Assembly: GCA_028716305.1 (NCBI GenBank)
Contig: JAQUQA010000072.1
Location: 1 to 6,319, forward strand
Direction of reading: 5' to 3'
Source of the DNA: Candidatus Omnitrophota bacterium
Lineage (GTDB): Bacteria; Omnitrophota; Gorgyraeia; Gygaellales; Profunditerraquicolaceae
DNA length: 6,319 nt
Shown: positions 1 to 5,356 of the stretch, piece by piece
Position numbering within the stretch: the stretch's first letter is position 1
Layout: each line of letters opens with the position of its first letter
The notes under the pieces: model-generated
What the model was told of the DNA's origin: nothing
What the model saw: the letters and a program-made list of their open reading frames with translations, nothing else
Databases searched by the model: none
Made by a program: the position numbers and the translations under genes

Positions 1-34
1 AAAGCCTTTTTTCTAAATCTGCCCCGGTTTCCAT
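1..34 (-). CDS. Possible start of the next operon gene (partial, unknown product)
   Basis: An ATG at 34 opens a frame that stays open to the window edge and gives the 11 residues METGADLEKRL. It lies 18 bases after the stop of the phosphomannose isomerase gene, on the same strand. An AAAGGAAAG stretch (54 to 46) lies upstream, although the distance of about 11 bases or more to the ATG is longer than ideal. No terminator separates it from the isomerase gene, so it would be the third gene of that operon. Eleven residues are too few to assign a family. The call rests only on spacing, strand and an open frame, and could be wrong. Confidence 0.4.
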   Translation of the reverse strand, partial: METGADLEKRL

Positions 35-52
35 TGTTATTTTATCTTTCCT

Positions 53-1162
53 TTAAGGAACTTTCATACTGATGCGCAGCGCGTAGTTCTTGCTTAGTTT
101 ATCAAGGCCGCGCACGCGGTAATCACCCGCGCCGGCAGGTACCAGGAGGGAACTTCCCTTATTCAAACTAACGGACCATTTACCTCTTAAGGGAGTAATC
201 TCGATTACCCCTTCGATCCCCATCAATACTTCAAAAGTGTTACGCTCGCGTATCTCAACGGAATTCCCGTTTAATCCGGCGCTCAAACGTTCGACCTTCA
301 GAGAATTATAAGTCGTCACCGAATCGATCCCCTTATGCGGCAGCGGCCGCCAAGCCCCCCGGCATTGCTTTTCCAGAGCGCTGCCCTGCTGGCTGGTATA
401 ATTGATCGCGGCCAGCCCTTTTTCGATATGGATCGGCCTTTGACGGCGAAAATCATATACCCGGTAAGTTAAATCGCTGGACTCCGTGATCTCTACCGCG
501 ATCGACCCTCCTGTCCAGCAATGGATAATCCCCGAGGGAATGCGGTAGATGTCTCCCGGCTTGACATAAATTTTATGTAAAAGATCCAGGACGTTTTCCT
601 CTTTTATGATCGCCTCTTCAAAGGCCTCGCGGGTCACCCCGTCTTTTAAGCCCAGATATAACGCGCTTTCCGCGCCTTTGTGCAGGTCCAGGACTATAAA
701 CACTTCCTCTTTCCCGGGATCCTGCTCGCCCAGGGCCGCGGCCATCTTGTGCGACGGGTGCAGATGCGTGGACATGTGCTTATGCACATCTACAAACTTG
801 ACCAGGATCGGAAACTCCTGCCCAAAACGCTCTACCACTGCATTGCCCAGGATGGAATCGGCTAATTGCCTGTCCTTTAACAGATCCATAAAAAGAACCA
901 CCCTGCCGTCAGGCATGCGTATCCGCGACGGATATTTACGATGCCCGGAAACCTCCCAGGATTCGGCGGCAATCCGGCTATTCTCATCATAAGGCAGGTC
1001 CTTCATATCATAAAGATGGTACCCGCCCCAGATGTAATCCGCAAAATTTCCCTCAACGAATTTAATCGGGAACCTAGTCAGAAAATCCAGATCATCCCGG
1101 TTTAAGCCTAAGATGCGCCGCGGGGATTTAAAATTAACAGGTTTGACGTTATCGGTAATCAT
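53..1162 (-). CDS. manA: Type I phosphomannose isomerase-like cupin (mannose-6-phosphate isomerase)
   Basis: This enzyme is predicted to interconvert fructose-6-phosphate and mannose-6-phosphate in the cytoplasm, feeding GDP-mannose and related sugars. The 369 residues carry the family landmarks in order: WGG (45-47), ESWEVSGH (67-74), FPILVKFVDV (117-126), THLHP (132-136), GKEEVF (150-155), and the second cupin strand with VKPGDIYRIPSGIIHCW (200-216) and TYRVYDFRR (232-240). By comparison with the known family, the metal ligands would be H133, H135, E153 and H214. H133 replaces the glutamine that is usual in the QVHP motif. Length is normal for the family. The ATG overlaps the stop of the upstream reductase gene as ATGA, with AAAGGGG (1179-1173) in front, which suggests translational coupling. 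The family is well supported. The exact sugar substrate is less certain, because some family members act on other sugar phosphates. Confidence 0.88.
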   Translation of the reverse strand: MITDNVKPVNFKSPRRILGLNRDDLDFLTRFPIKFVEGNFADYIWGGYHLYDMKDLPYDENSRIAAESWEVSGHRKYPSRIRMPDGRVVLFMDLLKDRQLADSILGNAVVERFGQEFPILVKFVDVHKHMSTHLHPSHKMAAALGEQDPGKEEVFIVLDLHKGAESALYLGLKDGVTREAFEEAIIKEENVLDLLHKIYVKPGDIYRIPSGIIHCWTGGSIAVEITESSDLTYRVYDFRRQRPIHIEKGLAAINYTSQQGSALEKQCRGAWRPLPHKGIDSVTTYNSLKVERLSAGLNGNSVEIRERNTFEVLMGIEGVIEITPLRGKWSVSLNKGSSLLVPAGAGDYRVRGLDKLSKNYALRISMKVP

Positions 1163-2511
1163 GCTCTCTCTTCCCCTTTAAGCGCCATCTGCTTCTCAAG
1201 CAAAAAACGAACCCCTTCATAAAACGACCTCGGGGTATCTACGTTCACCATATGGGTATTTAGCGGTTTAGCCGCGATGCCGGCCTGCTCAATGCCCACG
1301 ACAGGATAAGAAAAAACGCGTCCGGTAACCGCGCTCTGCGCCGCGCTGATCTTTTCTGCCATTTCTTTTTTATTCAGCCCCTCGGGGCCATTCACCTGGT
1401 AAATCCCTTTTGCCCCGTAGTCAAGCAACTTCAGCAGTGTTGCCGCGGCATCTTCGATCAAAAGCGGATGCTTGACCTGCAGATTATCCGCTTCCAGCGG
1501 CTCCGGCCTGCCAAGGCCTGCGATCAGCTTGCTTACCGAGGTTTTTTTATCATGCGGACCGTTATAGCCGTAAAGCGCGCCTAGGCGTAAAACTAGACAA
1601 TCTGAAAAACTGCTTAACGATACCTGCTCGCCTTCCAGCTTGGTCCGTCCATAATGGTTGATTGGTTCGGCCTTTGAAAAAGAACCATAAGGCCCGCGGT
1701 TACCGTCAAAGACATATTCGGAAGAAATATATACGAACTTACAGGCCCCGGCATGCCTGGCAATCCGGCTCACCGCTTCGCTGTTCAGCAGGCGCGCCCT
1801 TTCTTTTTCCTTTTCAGCCAAATCGGCATCGGCCTCTCCGGAGACATAGACCACAATATCAAAACCCTTTTGTCGCGCGAAATACTCCTTAACTTCATCT
1901 TCGCTTGTCACGTCCAGCCTGTCGAAACCCAAAGAGGCCGCTTTACTAAAACCCGTGCCCCTGACCTGCGCGTATTCCCGGCTAAAGAGCCGCCAGACCT
2001 CAGTTCCGAAAAAAGAGGTCGCCCCGATGATCAGAACGGAGTTATCGCGCTTGCCCTGACAGCCGTCTTTCTGGACCAAGATAAACTGCAGAAAACCCGA
2101 CAACTCCGGACTTTCTTCGAGCCTGCGAAACCCTTGCATATCCGTAACGCCCAGAACAGGCATGGCCTTTTCCTTTATGATCTGGCGAAGCGCGCATACA
2201 ATACTGTTATCTTTCATTGCTTCATCCAGTTCCGTGATCACCAAGCTGATCTTACCTTCTGCCTGAAGGATATTCTGAACGAGGTCCTGAAATTTACGCC
2301 CTGCCTGGGCCTGACCTGTTGCCATCAATGATTTGACGCTGAGTTTAACTGCCTGCGGAGGGAACCCCTGATCGGTGAAGCGGGACAATGTTTCGTCAAC
2401 CAGCCTTTCGGCCTGTCCTGCGGAATCTGAAATGAATACGGCGTTGCCGAACAATTTTATAAAATTCAACGCGGATTCTATATGATTAGCGGAAATCGCT
2501 GCCTTAGTCAT
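1159..2511 (-). CDS. Fusion of a degenerate ClpB-like AAA+ domain with an RmlD-type extended SDR reductase
   Basis: The 450-residue protein has two parts. Residues about 158-450 form a Rossmann NAD(P)-dependent sugar-nucleotide reductase like RmlD (dTDP-4-dehydrorhamnose reductase). It shows GATSFFG (163-169) at the nucleotide loop, YISSEYVFDG (261-270), catalytic Y287 and K291 in YGRTK, and RLGALYG (309-315). The middle glycine of the usual GxxGxxG loop is S166. Residues about 10-147 align by eye with the first ATPase domain of ClpB/Hsp100: VFISDSAGQAE sits where VLIGEPGVGKT would be, LVITELDEAM where ILFIDELHTM would be, and MPVLGVTDMQGFRRLEESPEL where the sensor-1 and DEYRKYIEKDAAL stretch would be. 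The Walker A lysine, the Walker B aspartate (T93, with E94 kept) and the arginine finger are lost, so ATP hydrolysis is unlikely. It is first in the operon with the phosphomannose isomerase, which points to activated-sugar synthesis. The ATG lacks a clear Shine-Dalgarno. The SDR call is firm; the AAA origin is my inference from remembered motifs. Confidence 0.82.
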   Translation of the reverse strand: MTKAAISANHIESALNFIKLFGNAVFISDSAGQAERLVDETLSRFTDQGFPPQAVKLSVKSLMATGQAQAGRKFQDLVQNILQAEGKISLVITELDEAMKDNSIVCALRQIIKEKAMPVLGVTDMQGFRRLEESPELSGFLQFILVQKDGCQGKRDNSVLIIGATSFFGTEVWRLFSREYAQVRGTGFSKAASLGFDRLDVTSEDEVKEYFARQKGFDIVVYVSGEADADLAEKEKERARLLNSEAVSRIARHAGACKFVYISSEYVFDGNRGPYGSFSKAEPINHYGRTKLEGEQVSLSSFSDCLVLRLGALYGYNGPHDKKTSVSKLIAGLGRPEPLEADNLQVKHPLLIEDAAATLLKLLDYGAKGIYQVNGPEGLNKKEMAEKISAAQSAVTGRVFSYPVVGIEQAGIAAKPLNTHMVNVDTPRSFYEGVRFLLEKQMALKGEERA

Positions 2512-2559
2512 GGAATATTATTTAACAAATACTATATAAAAGTAAAATAATAATTTTTA

Positions 2560-2589
2560 AGTATAGCACAATTATCGGCCCTTTGTCAA
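2560..2589 (-). promoter_or_regulatory. Sigma70-like promoter of the reductase-isomerase operon
   Basis: On the minus strand, TTGACA (2589-2584) is followed after 18 bases by TATACT (2565-2560), preceded by TG one base upstream (an extended -10, TGCTATACT). Transcription would start near 2553, giving a leader of about 40 AT-rich nucleotides before the ATG at 2511. It lies just past the terminator of the small zinc-ribbon gene, so the two units are insulated from each other. Confidence 0.75.
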
Positions 2590-2640
2590 ATTCTTCTAAA
2601 AGCACTGCGATTCTTCAACTTAGCGCCCGCGAAAAAACGA

Positions 2641-2685
2641 AAAAGAAAAAAACAGGCCCCCTCTGGAACTTTATGAGAGAGAGCC
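2641..2685 (-). terminator. Intrinsic terminator of the zinc-ribbon gene
   Basis: In the transcript, GGCUCUCUC (2685-2677) pairs with GAGGGGGCC (2663-2655) over 9 bp, two of them G-U, around a 13-nt loop. After a UG it runs into seven Us (2652-2646) and, after one C, more Us. It starts 10 bases after the stop codon at 2695, the typical position for a factor-independent terminator. Confidence 0.75.
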
Positions 2686-2694
2686 CATCTTCTT

Positions 2695-2859
2695 TTAGCG
2701 GCCTTCGTTCTTACGCTTCGTGAAACATTCCCTGCAGTATATCGGGCGATCTTCCCTGGGTTTAAAGGGAACTTCGCATTCTTTCTTACATTCAGCGCAA
2801 ATTGCCTTGTGCATTTCTCTGGGGCCGCCGAATCCACCACCACCTGATTGGTACGCCAT
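2695..2859 (-). CDS. Small CxxC/CxxC zinc-ribbon protein (54 aa)
   Basis: Reading from the ATG at 2859 gives MAYQSGGGGFGGPREMHK, then ICAECKKECEVPFKP, then REDRPIYCRECFTKRKNEGR and a TAA. Cysteines 21, 24, 42 and 45 form two CxxC knuckles that should bind one zinc ion, with an extra C28. A glycine-rich flexible head (6-12) precedes the ribbon, and the tail is basic. Proteins of this shape, with a 'CxxCxKxCxVPFKP...RPVYCxxC' pattern, are common in several uncultivated bacterial phyla and lack a known function. A nucleic-acid or ribosome-associated role is only a guess. The start is supported by GGAGGAG five bases upstream. The gene has its own promoter and terminator and is not part of either neighbouring operon. 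A longer overlapping frame (2586-2843) on the same strand is spurious. Confidence 0.88.
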   Translation of the reverse strand: MAYQSGGGGFGGPREMHKAICAECKKECEVPFKPREDRPIYCRECFTKRKNEGR

Positions 2860-2864
2860 TCCTA

Positions 2865-2871
2865 CTCCTCC
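2865..2871 (-). promoter_or_regulatory. Strong ribosome binding site of the zinc-ribbon gene
   Basis: GGAGGAG (2871-2865) lies five bases before the ATG at 2859, an almost ideal Shine-Dalgarno. It is the best one in the window. It fixes the start of the 54-residue frame and suggests that the small protein is made in quantity. Confidence 0.85.
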
Positions 2872-2901
2872 TTTTTTGCCATAATTCTGGCTTATTTTGT
2901 A

Positions 2902-2929
2902 ATTATAGTGCTTTTTTTAAAAACTGCAA
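2902..2929 (-). promoter_or_regulatory. Promoter of the zinc-ribbon gene
   Basis: A perfect -10 TATAAT (2907-2902) is preceded after 16 bases by a weak -35 TTGCAG (2929-2924). The spacer carries runs of T and A. The start point would be near 2895, leaving a leader of about 36 nt that ends with the GGAGGAG site. Confidence 0.6.
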
Positions 2930-3029
2930 GCAATTCTTTAGATATGTTTATGCCTGCGCCATGGCAAACCTTCCGCTCCAATCCGGTCTTGTGCGCGACA
3001 ACAAGTTCAGCCGCCGTTTTAAATAAGAA

Positions 3030-3076
3030 AAGCCTTCACTCGCCTTTGTATTTATAACTATGGCTCGTGAAGGCTT
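3030..3076 (-). terminator. Long hairpin, likely terminator of the hflK-hflC operon
   Basis: AAGCCTTCAC (3030-3039) and GTGAAGGCTT (3067-3076) form a perfect 10-bp inverted repeat around a 27-base loop. A further GCC/GGC pairing (3042-3044 with 3062-3064) is possible inside. Read on the minus strand, the stem ends in CTTTTCTTATTT, a T-rich tract suited to termination. It lies about 90 bases past the hflC stop. On the plus strand no T run follows. The large AT-rich loop is unusual for a plain terminator, so a dispersed palindromic repeat is the alternative reading. Confidence 0.55.
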
Positions 3077-3080
3077 CTCC

Positions 3081-3145
3081 ATTGGTCATTTTCTAACCAA
3101 TAAATGCGATTCCGTCCCCTTTTTAGAATCCCGGGTGATTACACC
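3081..3145. repeat. Cluster of small palindromes with a GGGGAC core, possibly REP-like
   Basis: Three short inverted repeats lie in a row: ATTGGT/ACCAAT (3081-3086, 3096-3101), GATTC/GAATC (3108-3112, 3126-3130) and GGTG/CACC around ATTA (3134-3137, 3142-3145). The middle loop shows, on the minus strand, TAAAAAGGGGACG. Stretches of AAAAGGGGAC next to short palindromes recur in many environmental bacterial genomes near Y1/REP-associated transposases. That link is from memory and no transposase is visible here. The cluster could equally be chance or mRNA 3' structure. Confidence 0.3.
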
Positions 3146-3163
3146 TCAAAAGACCTTGGGATC

Positions 3164-4123
3164 TCATTTATCCAAAGTCTTAAGGTATTTATAATAATCG
3201 CTGTCGGTAGTCAGGATCACCGTTGATTTTCCGTCGATAGTGCCTTTATATGTTTCCAATGTCTTAAGAAAAGAGTAAAATTCGGGATTCTGTTCATAGG
3301 CACCGGCATAGATGTTTATCGCTTCGGCGTCGGCTTTTCCGACAATCGCCTGTGCCTGCCGGTAGGCCTCTGAAGTAATCAATTTCAGCTCTTTGCCGAC
3401 CTGCCCTTCTATCTCGGCTGATTTTCCAAATCCCTCTGAACGGTATTTTTCGGCAGCGCGTTTTCTTTCGGCAATCATCCTGTCATAGACCTTATTGCGC
3501 ACTTCTTCAACATAATTTATGCGCTTGACGCGCACATCCATAATCTCAATGCCGTATTGAGGAGCGAGCACTTTGGCCTTTTCCAGTATGGAACGCGTCA
3601 ACTGCTGCCTTCCGATATCTATACGCTCAAGGGCCTCTTCGCTGACTATGGCATCCTCCCCCAGATCCTTGGTCTCGAGTATACGGTTTGAATCTCTCAC
3701 CGCTTCAACCAAAAGATTACTGGTAATAGCATCCCTGGTAGCCGAATTAATGATATCGTTTAGCCGGCTGCTTGCGCTCAACTCATTCCCCACAGACTGC
3801 AGGAACTTCAGAGCGTCGACTATTTTCCAGCGCGCCGTAGTATCCACCCAAATATACTTCTTATCCTTGGTGGGTATCTGGTTAGGGTCGCCGTCCCACT
3901 CCAAAAGCCTCTTCTCGAAATAATGCGCCTGTTGTATAAAAGGGGCCTTAAAATGCAGCCCGGAGGAAACTATCGGTTTCCCGATCGGCTTGCCAAACTG
4001 GGTAATCACTACCTGTTTTGTCTCATCCACAATAAAGAACATGCCGCTGGCAAAACCAAACATGATTATCACAAGTAAAGAAACACCCAACCCTAAAAAT
4101 CTGCCTAATCCCATCTTTTTCAT
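3164..4123 (-). CDS. hflC: HflC, SPFH/band-7 membrane protein (FtsH modulator subunit)
   Basis: HflC and HflK are known to form a large membrane-anchored cage around the FtsH protease and to tune its access to membrane substrates. The 319-residue product has a short basic start, one membrane segment (about 8-31) and then the SPFH domain, with QFGKPIG (42-48), PIVSSGLHFKAPFIQ (50-64), TKDKKYIWVD (85-94), GIEIMDVRVKRIN (191-203) and the helical stretch RMIAERKRAAEKYRSEG (215-231). The C-terminus keeps the HflC signature: GKADAEA (262-268), NPEFYSFLKTLETY (279-292) and DSDYYKYLKT (307-316), close to the E. coli pattern. It is slightly shorter than E. coli HflC, which has about 334 residues. The start has GGAGGGG seven bases upstream, inside the end of hflK, and its ATG overlaps the hflK stop as TAATG. 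No ftsH gene is in view. Identification is secure. Confidence 0.93.
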   Translation of the reverse strand: MKKMGLGRFLGLGVSLLVIIMFGFASGMFFIVDETKQVVITQFGKPIGKPIVSSGLHFKAPFIQQAHYFEKRLLEWDGDPNQIPTKDKKYIWVDTTARWKIVDALKFLQSVGNELSASSRLNDIINSATRDAITSNLLVEAVRDSNRILETKDLGEDAIVSEEALERIDIGRQQLTRSILEKAKVLAPQYGIEIMDVRVKRINYVEEVRNKVYDRMIAERKRAAEKYRSEGFGKSAEIEGQVGKELKLITSEAYRQAQAIVGKADAEAINIYAGAYEQNPEFYSFLKTLETYKGTIDGKSTVILTTDSDYYKYLKTLDK

Positions 4124-5121
4124 TATTTAGCCCCTCCTTTCATGCCTAAATCCAATAGGGGCAATATCGAAGACTGCTTTGGATCGATAATATATTTCTC
4201 CCTGGCTTTAGGCAGGACCTCTGCGAGGGTCTCCAGATACAGCCTCTTACGGGTGATCTCCGGGGACTTCTTATATTCCCCCAAAGTTGCTAAAAACCTT
4301 TCGGCTTCACCCCTGGCCCTGTTTACCTTATCTAGAGAATAACCTTCCGCCTCACGGATGGTCTTTTCAGCTTCGCCTTTTGCCCTTGGGATGGCTTTAT
4401 TATATGCCTCCCATGCCTGATTGATCATTTTTTCTTTTTCCTGCTTTGCCTCATTCACCTCATTAAACGCGGGCTTTACCTTATCGGGCGGATTTACATC
4501 CAAAAGTTTTACCGTAATAACCCGCACCCCGGTCTGGTAATCATCTAATATTTTTTGCATCTCAATTTGAGCCAGGTGATCGATCTCTTCTCTTTTAATA
4601 GTCAACACCTCATCCACAGTGTAATCTCCCACAAGTCGGCGCATAACTATCTCGGCAACATCCCTGATAACGTCACGCGGGCTGCGCACGACGAATAATA
4701 ACTTTATCGGATCATCGATCTTATACTGGACGATCCAGCGGACATCGAGTATGTTTAAATCTCCGGTAAGCATTAAAGACTGCTCTAAATCCGACCTCAG
4801 AGAGCGCCTGCCTCTGGAATCATCAAGCAAACTTCCGGTTCCAAACTCCTCTTTGAAGATCTTCTCCACTTTGATCGGGGTTACCTTATCGATACCAAAG
4901 GGGAGCTTGACATGCAGTCCAGGGGAGCTTAAAGTCGTGTACTTGCCGAACCTCTGCATTACCCCTACCTCATCCGGGCCTATTGAATATATCACCCCTT
5001 TTAACCCTATGATTAAAACCAAACCGAGCATTATCCAGGGAGCATATCTAATGTAATCTTGGAATCTTTTTTTACCCGCGTTAATTATGTCGTCCGGAGT
5101 AGGCGCGTGCTGCCAATCCAT
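4123..5121 (-). CDS. hflK: HflK, SPFH/band-7 membrane protein, partner of HflC
   Basis: This is the partner of HflC in the FtsH-associated membrane complex. I start it at 5121 (MDWQHAPTPDD), giving 332 residues, because AAAGGAG lies six bases upstream. The longer frame from 5202 would begin without a ribosome site and run through a hairpin. A short soluble head is followed by one membrane segment (about 25-46), then the SPFH domain: PDEVGVMQRFGKY (49-61), SPGLHVKLPF (66-75), SLMLTGDLNILDVRWIVQYK (115-134), GVRVITVKLLDVNPPDKVK (198-216), a long charged helix (about 220-275) and EYKKSPEITRKRLYLETLAEVL (282-303), a strong HflK marker. E. coli HflK, at about 419 residues, has a Gly-rich N-terminal region and a long polar tail. 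Both are missing here. It is first in a two-gene operon and overlaps hflC by one base. Confidence 0.93.
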   Translation of the reverse strand: MDWQHAPTPDDIINAGKKRFQDYIRYAPWIMLGLVLIIGLKGVIYSIGPDEVGVMQRFGKYTTLSSPGLHVKLPFGIDKVTPIKVEKIFKEEFGTGSLLDDSRGRRSLRSDLEQSLMLTGDLNILDVRWIVQYKIDDPIKLLFVVRSPRDVIRDVAEIVMRRLVGDYTVDEVLTIKREEIDHLAQIEMQKILDDYQTGVRVITVKLLDVNPPDKVKPAFNEVNEAKQEKEKMINQAWEAYNKAIPRAKGEAEKTIREAEGYSLDKVNRARGEAERFLATLGEYKKSPEITRKRLYLETLAEVLPKAREKYIIDPKQSSILPLLDLGMKGGAK

Positions 5122-5127
5122 AAAGAG

Positions 5128-5134
5128 CTCCTTT
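5128..5134 (-). promoter_or_regulatory. Ribosome binding site that sets the hflK start
   Basis: AAAGGAG (5134-5128) is separated from the ATG at 5121 by CTCTTT. The alternative upstream ATG at 5202 has only GGTTTG before it. This site therefore decides in favour of the 332-residue product. Confidence 0.85.
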
Positions 5135-5154
5135 CTTTTAATATAGAAACCGCT

Positions 5155-5193
5155 AAAAATGAAACCGCCATCTACAGATATCGTAGATGGCGG
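5155..5193 (-). terminator. Terminator-like hairpin in the hflK leader (attenuator or end of the SOD transcript)
   Basis: CCGCCATCTAC and GTAGATGGCGG form a perfect 11-bp stem (arms 5193-5183 and 5175-5165) with a 7-nt loop, followed directly by TTTCATTTTT (5164-5155). This is close to an intrinsic terminator, although the U run is broken by CA. It lies 21 bases upstream of the hflK ribosome site and inside the transcript from the promoter at 5269-5296. It could stop read-through from the SOD gene, attenuate hflKC, or both. An alternative role as a DNA-binding operator cannot be excluded. Confidence 0.6.
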
Positions 5194-5209
5194 CCCGACC
5201 ATCCAAACC

Positions 5210-5229
5210 TTCAGGAAGTTTTTCCTGAA
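5210..5229 (-). promoter_or_regulatory. First hairpin of the hflK leader
   Basis: TTCAGGAA and TTCCTGAA (5229-5222 and 5217-5210) make a perfect 8-bp stem capped by a 4-nt AAAC loop. It precedes the terminator-like hairpin by 16 bases. It may stabilise the mRNA or act as part of a folded regulatory leader. No known riboswitch class is recognised. Confidence 0.45.
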
Positions 5230-5268
5230 CCCGTTTTCTAATAAACCGAAATCTTAACTACCAATTTC

Positions 5269-5296
5269 ACTTTACTCTGATTAAGCTTATTGTCAA
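5269..5296 (-). promoter_or_regulatory. Promoter of the hflK-hflC operon
   Basis: A perfect -35 TTGACA (5296-5291) is followed after 16 bases by TAAAGT (5274-5269), which matches the -10 consensus at four of six positions. The start would lie near 5262, giving an unusually long leader of about 140 nt before hflK, which holds two hairpins. Confidence 0.6.
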
Positions 5297-5356
5297 GGAT
5301 AATCGGGGCAATTTTTCTTACCCTCCACCTGACACTTCAAAATATCTCCCGATACC

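Larger units (their letters stand above)
2860..3163. other. Intergenic region between the zinc-ribbon gene and hflC
   Basis: These 304 bases hold, from left to right, the ribosome site and promoter of the zinc-ribbon gene (2865-2929), a stretch with no recognisable element (2941-3029), a long hairpin (3030-3076) and a cluster of small palindromes (3081-3145). A minus-strand frame of about 46 codons (about 3037-2896) is open but has no ATG and no ribosome site, and I do not call it a gene. No tRNA fold is visible. Confidence 0.6.

Noticed and set aside
606..992. 128-codon open frame on the plus strand
   Set aside because: Antisense to the well-supported phosphomannose isomerase. Its Cys/Ser/Arg-rich composition is typical of a shadow frame.
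1753..2331. 192-codon open frame on the plus strand
   Set aside because: It lies wholly antisense to the fusion gene, has no recognisable domain and no ribosome site, and the opposite strand codes for a clear SDR.
2586..2843. 85-codon minus-strand frame over the small zinc-ribbon gene
   Set aside because: It has no ribosome site, runs through the terminator and into the next promoter, and lacks any motif. The other frame gives a clean zinc ribbon with a strong ribosome site.
2896..3037. Open minus-strand frame without ATG between the hairpin and the zinc-ribbon promoter
   Set aside because: The only possible start is an internal TTG with no ribosome site, and the translated sequence matches no family I know. 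It could be a gene remnant but nothing supports this.
2802..3057. Two plus-strand frames (2802-3026 and 2848-3057), one with a hydrophobic stretch
   Set aside because: They are antisense to the zinc-ribbon promoter region, lack ribosome sites, and the hydrophobic run comes from T-rich promoter DNA.
3060..3194. 44-codon plus-strand frame starting inside the long hairpin
   Set aside because: No Shine-Dalgarno; it starts within the hairpin and overlaps the hflC 3' end in antisense, with no family resemblance.
5122..5202. Upstream ATG extending HflK by 27 residues
   Set aside because: No ribosome site precedes it and the extension is encoded by the leader hairpin. The ATG at 5121 has AAAGGAG at ideal spacing.
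5297..5356. ATCGGG/CCCGAT inverted repeat after the SOD stop as a terminator
   Set aside because: Only 6 bp with a loop of about 43 bases and no U run. The stem at 5165-5193 is a much better terminator candidate.
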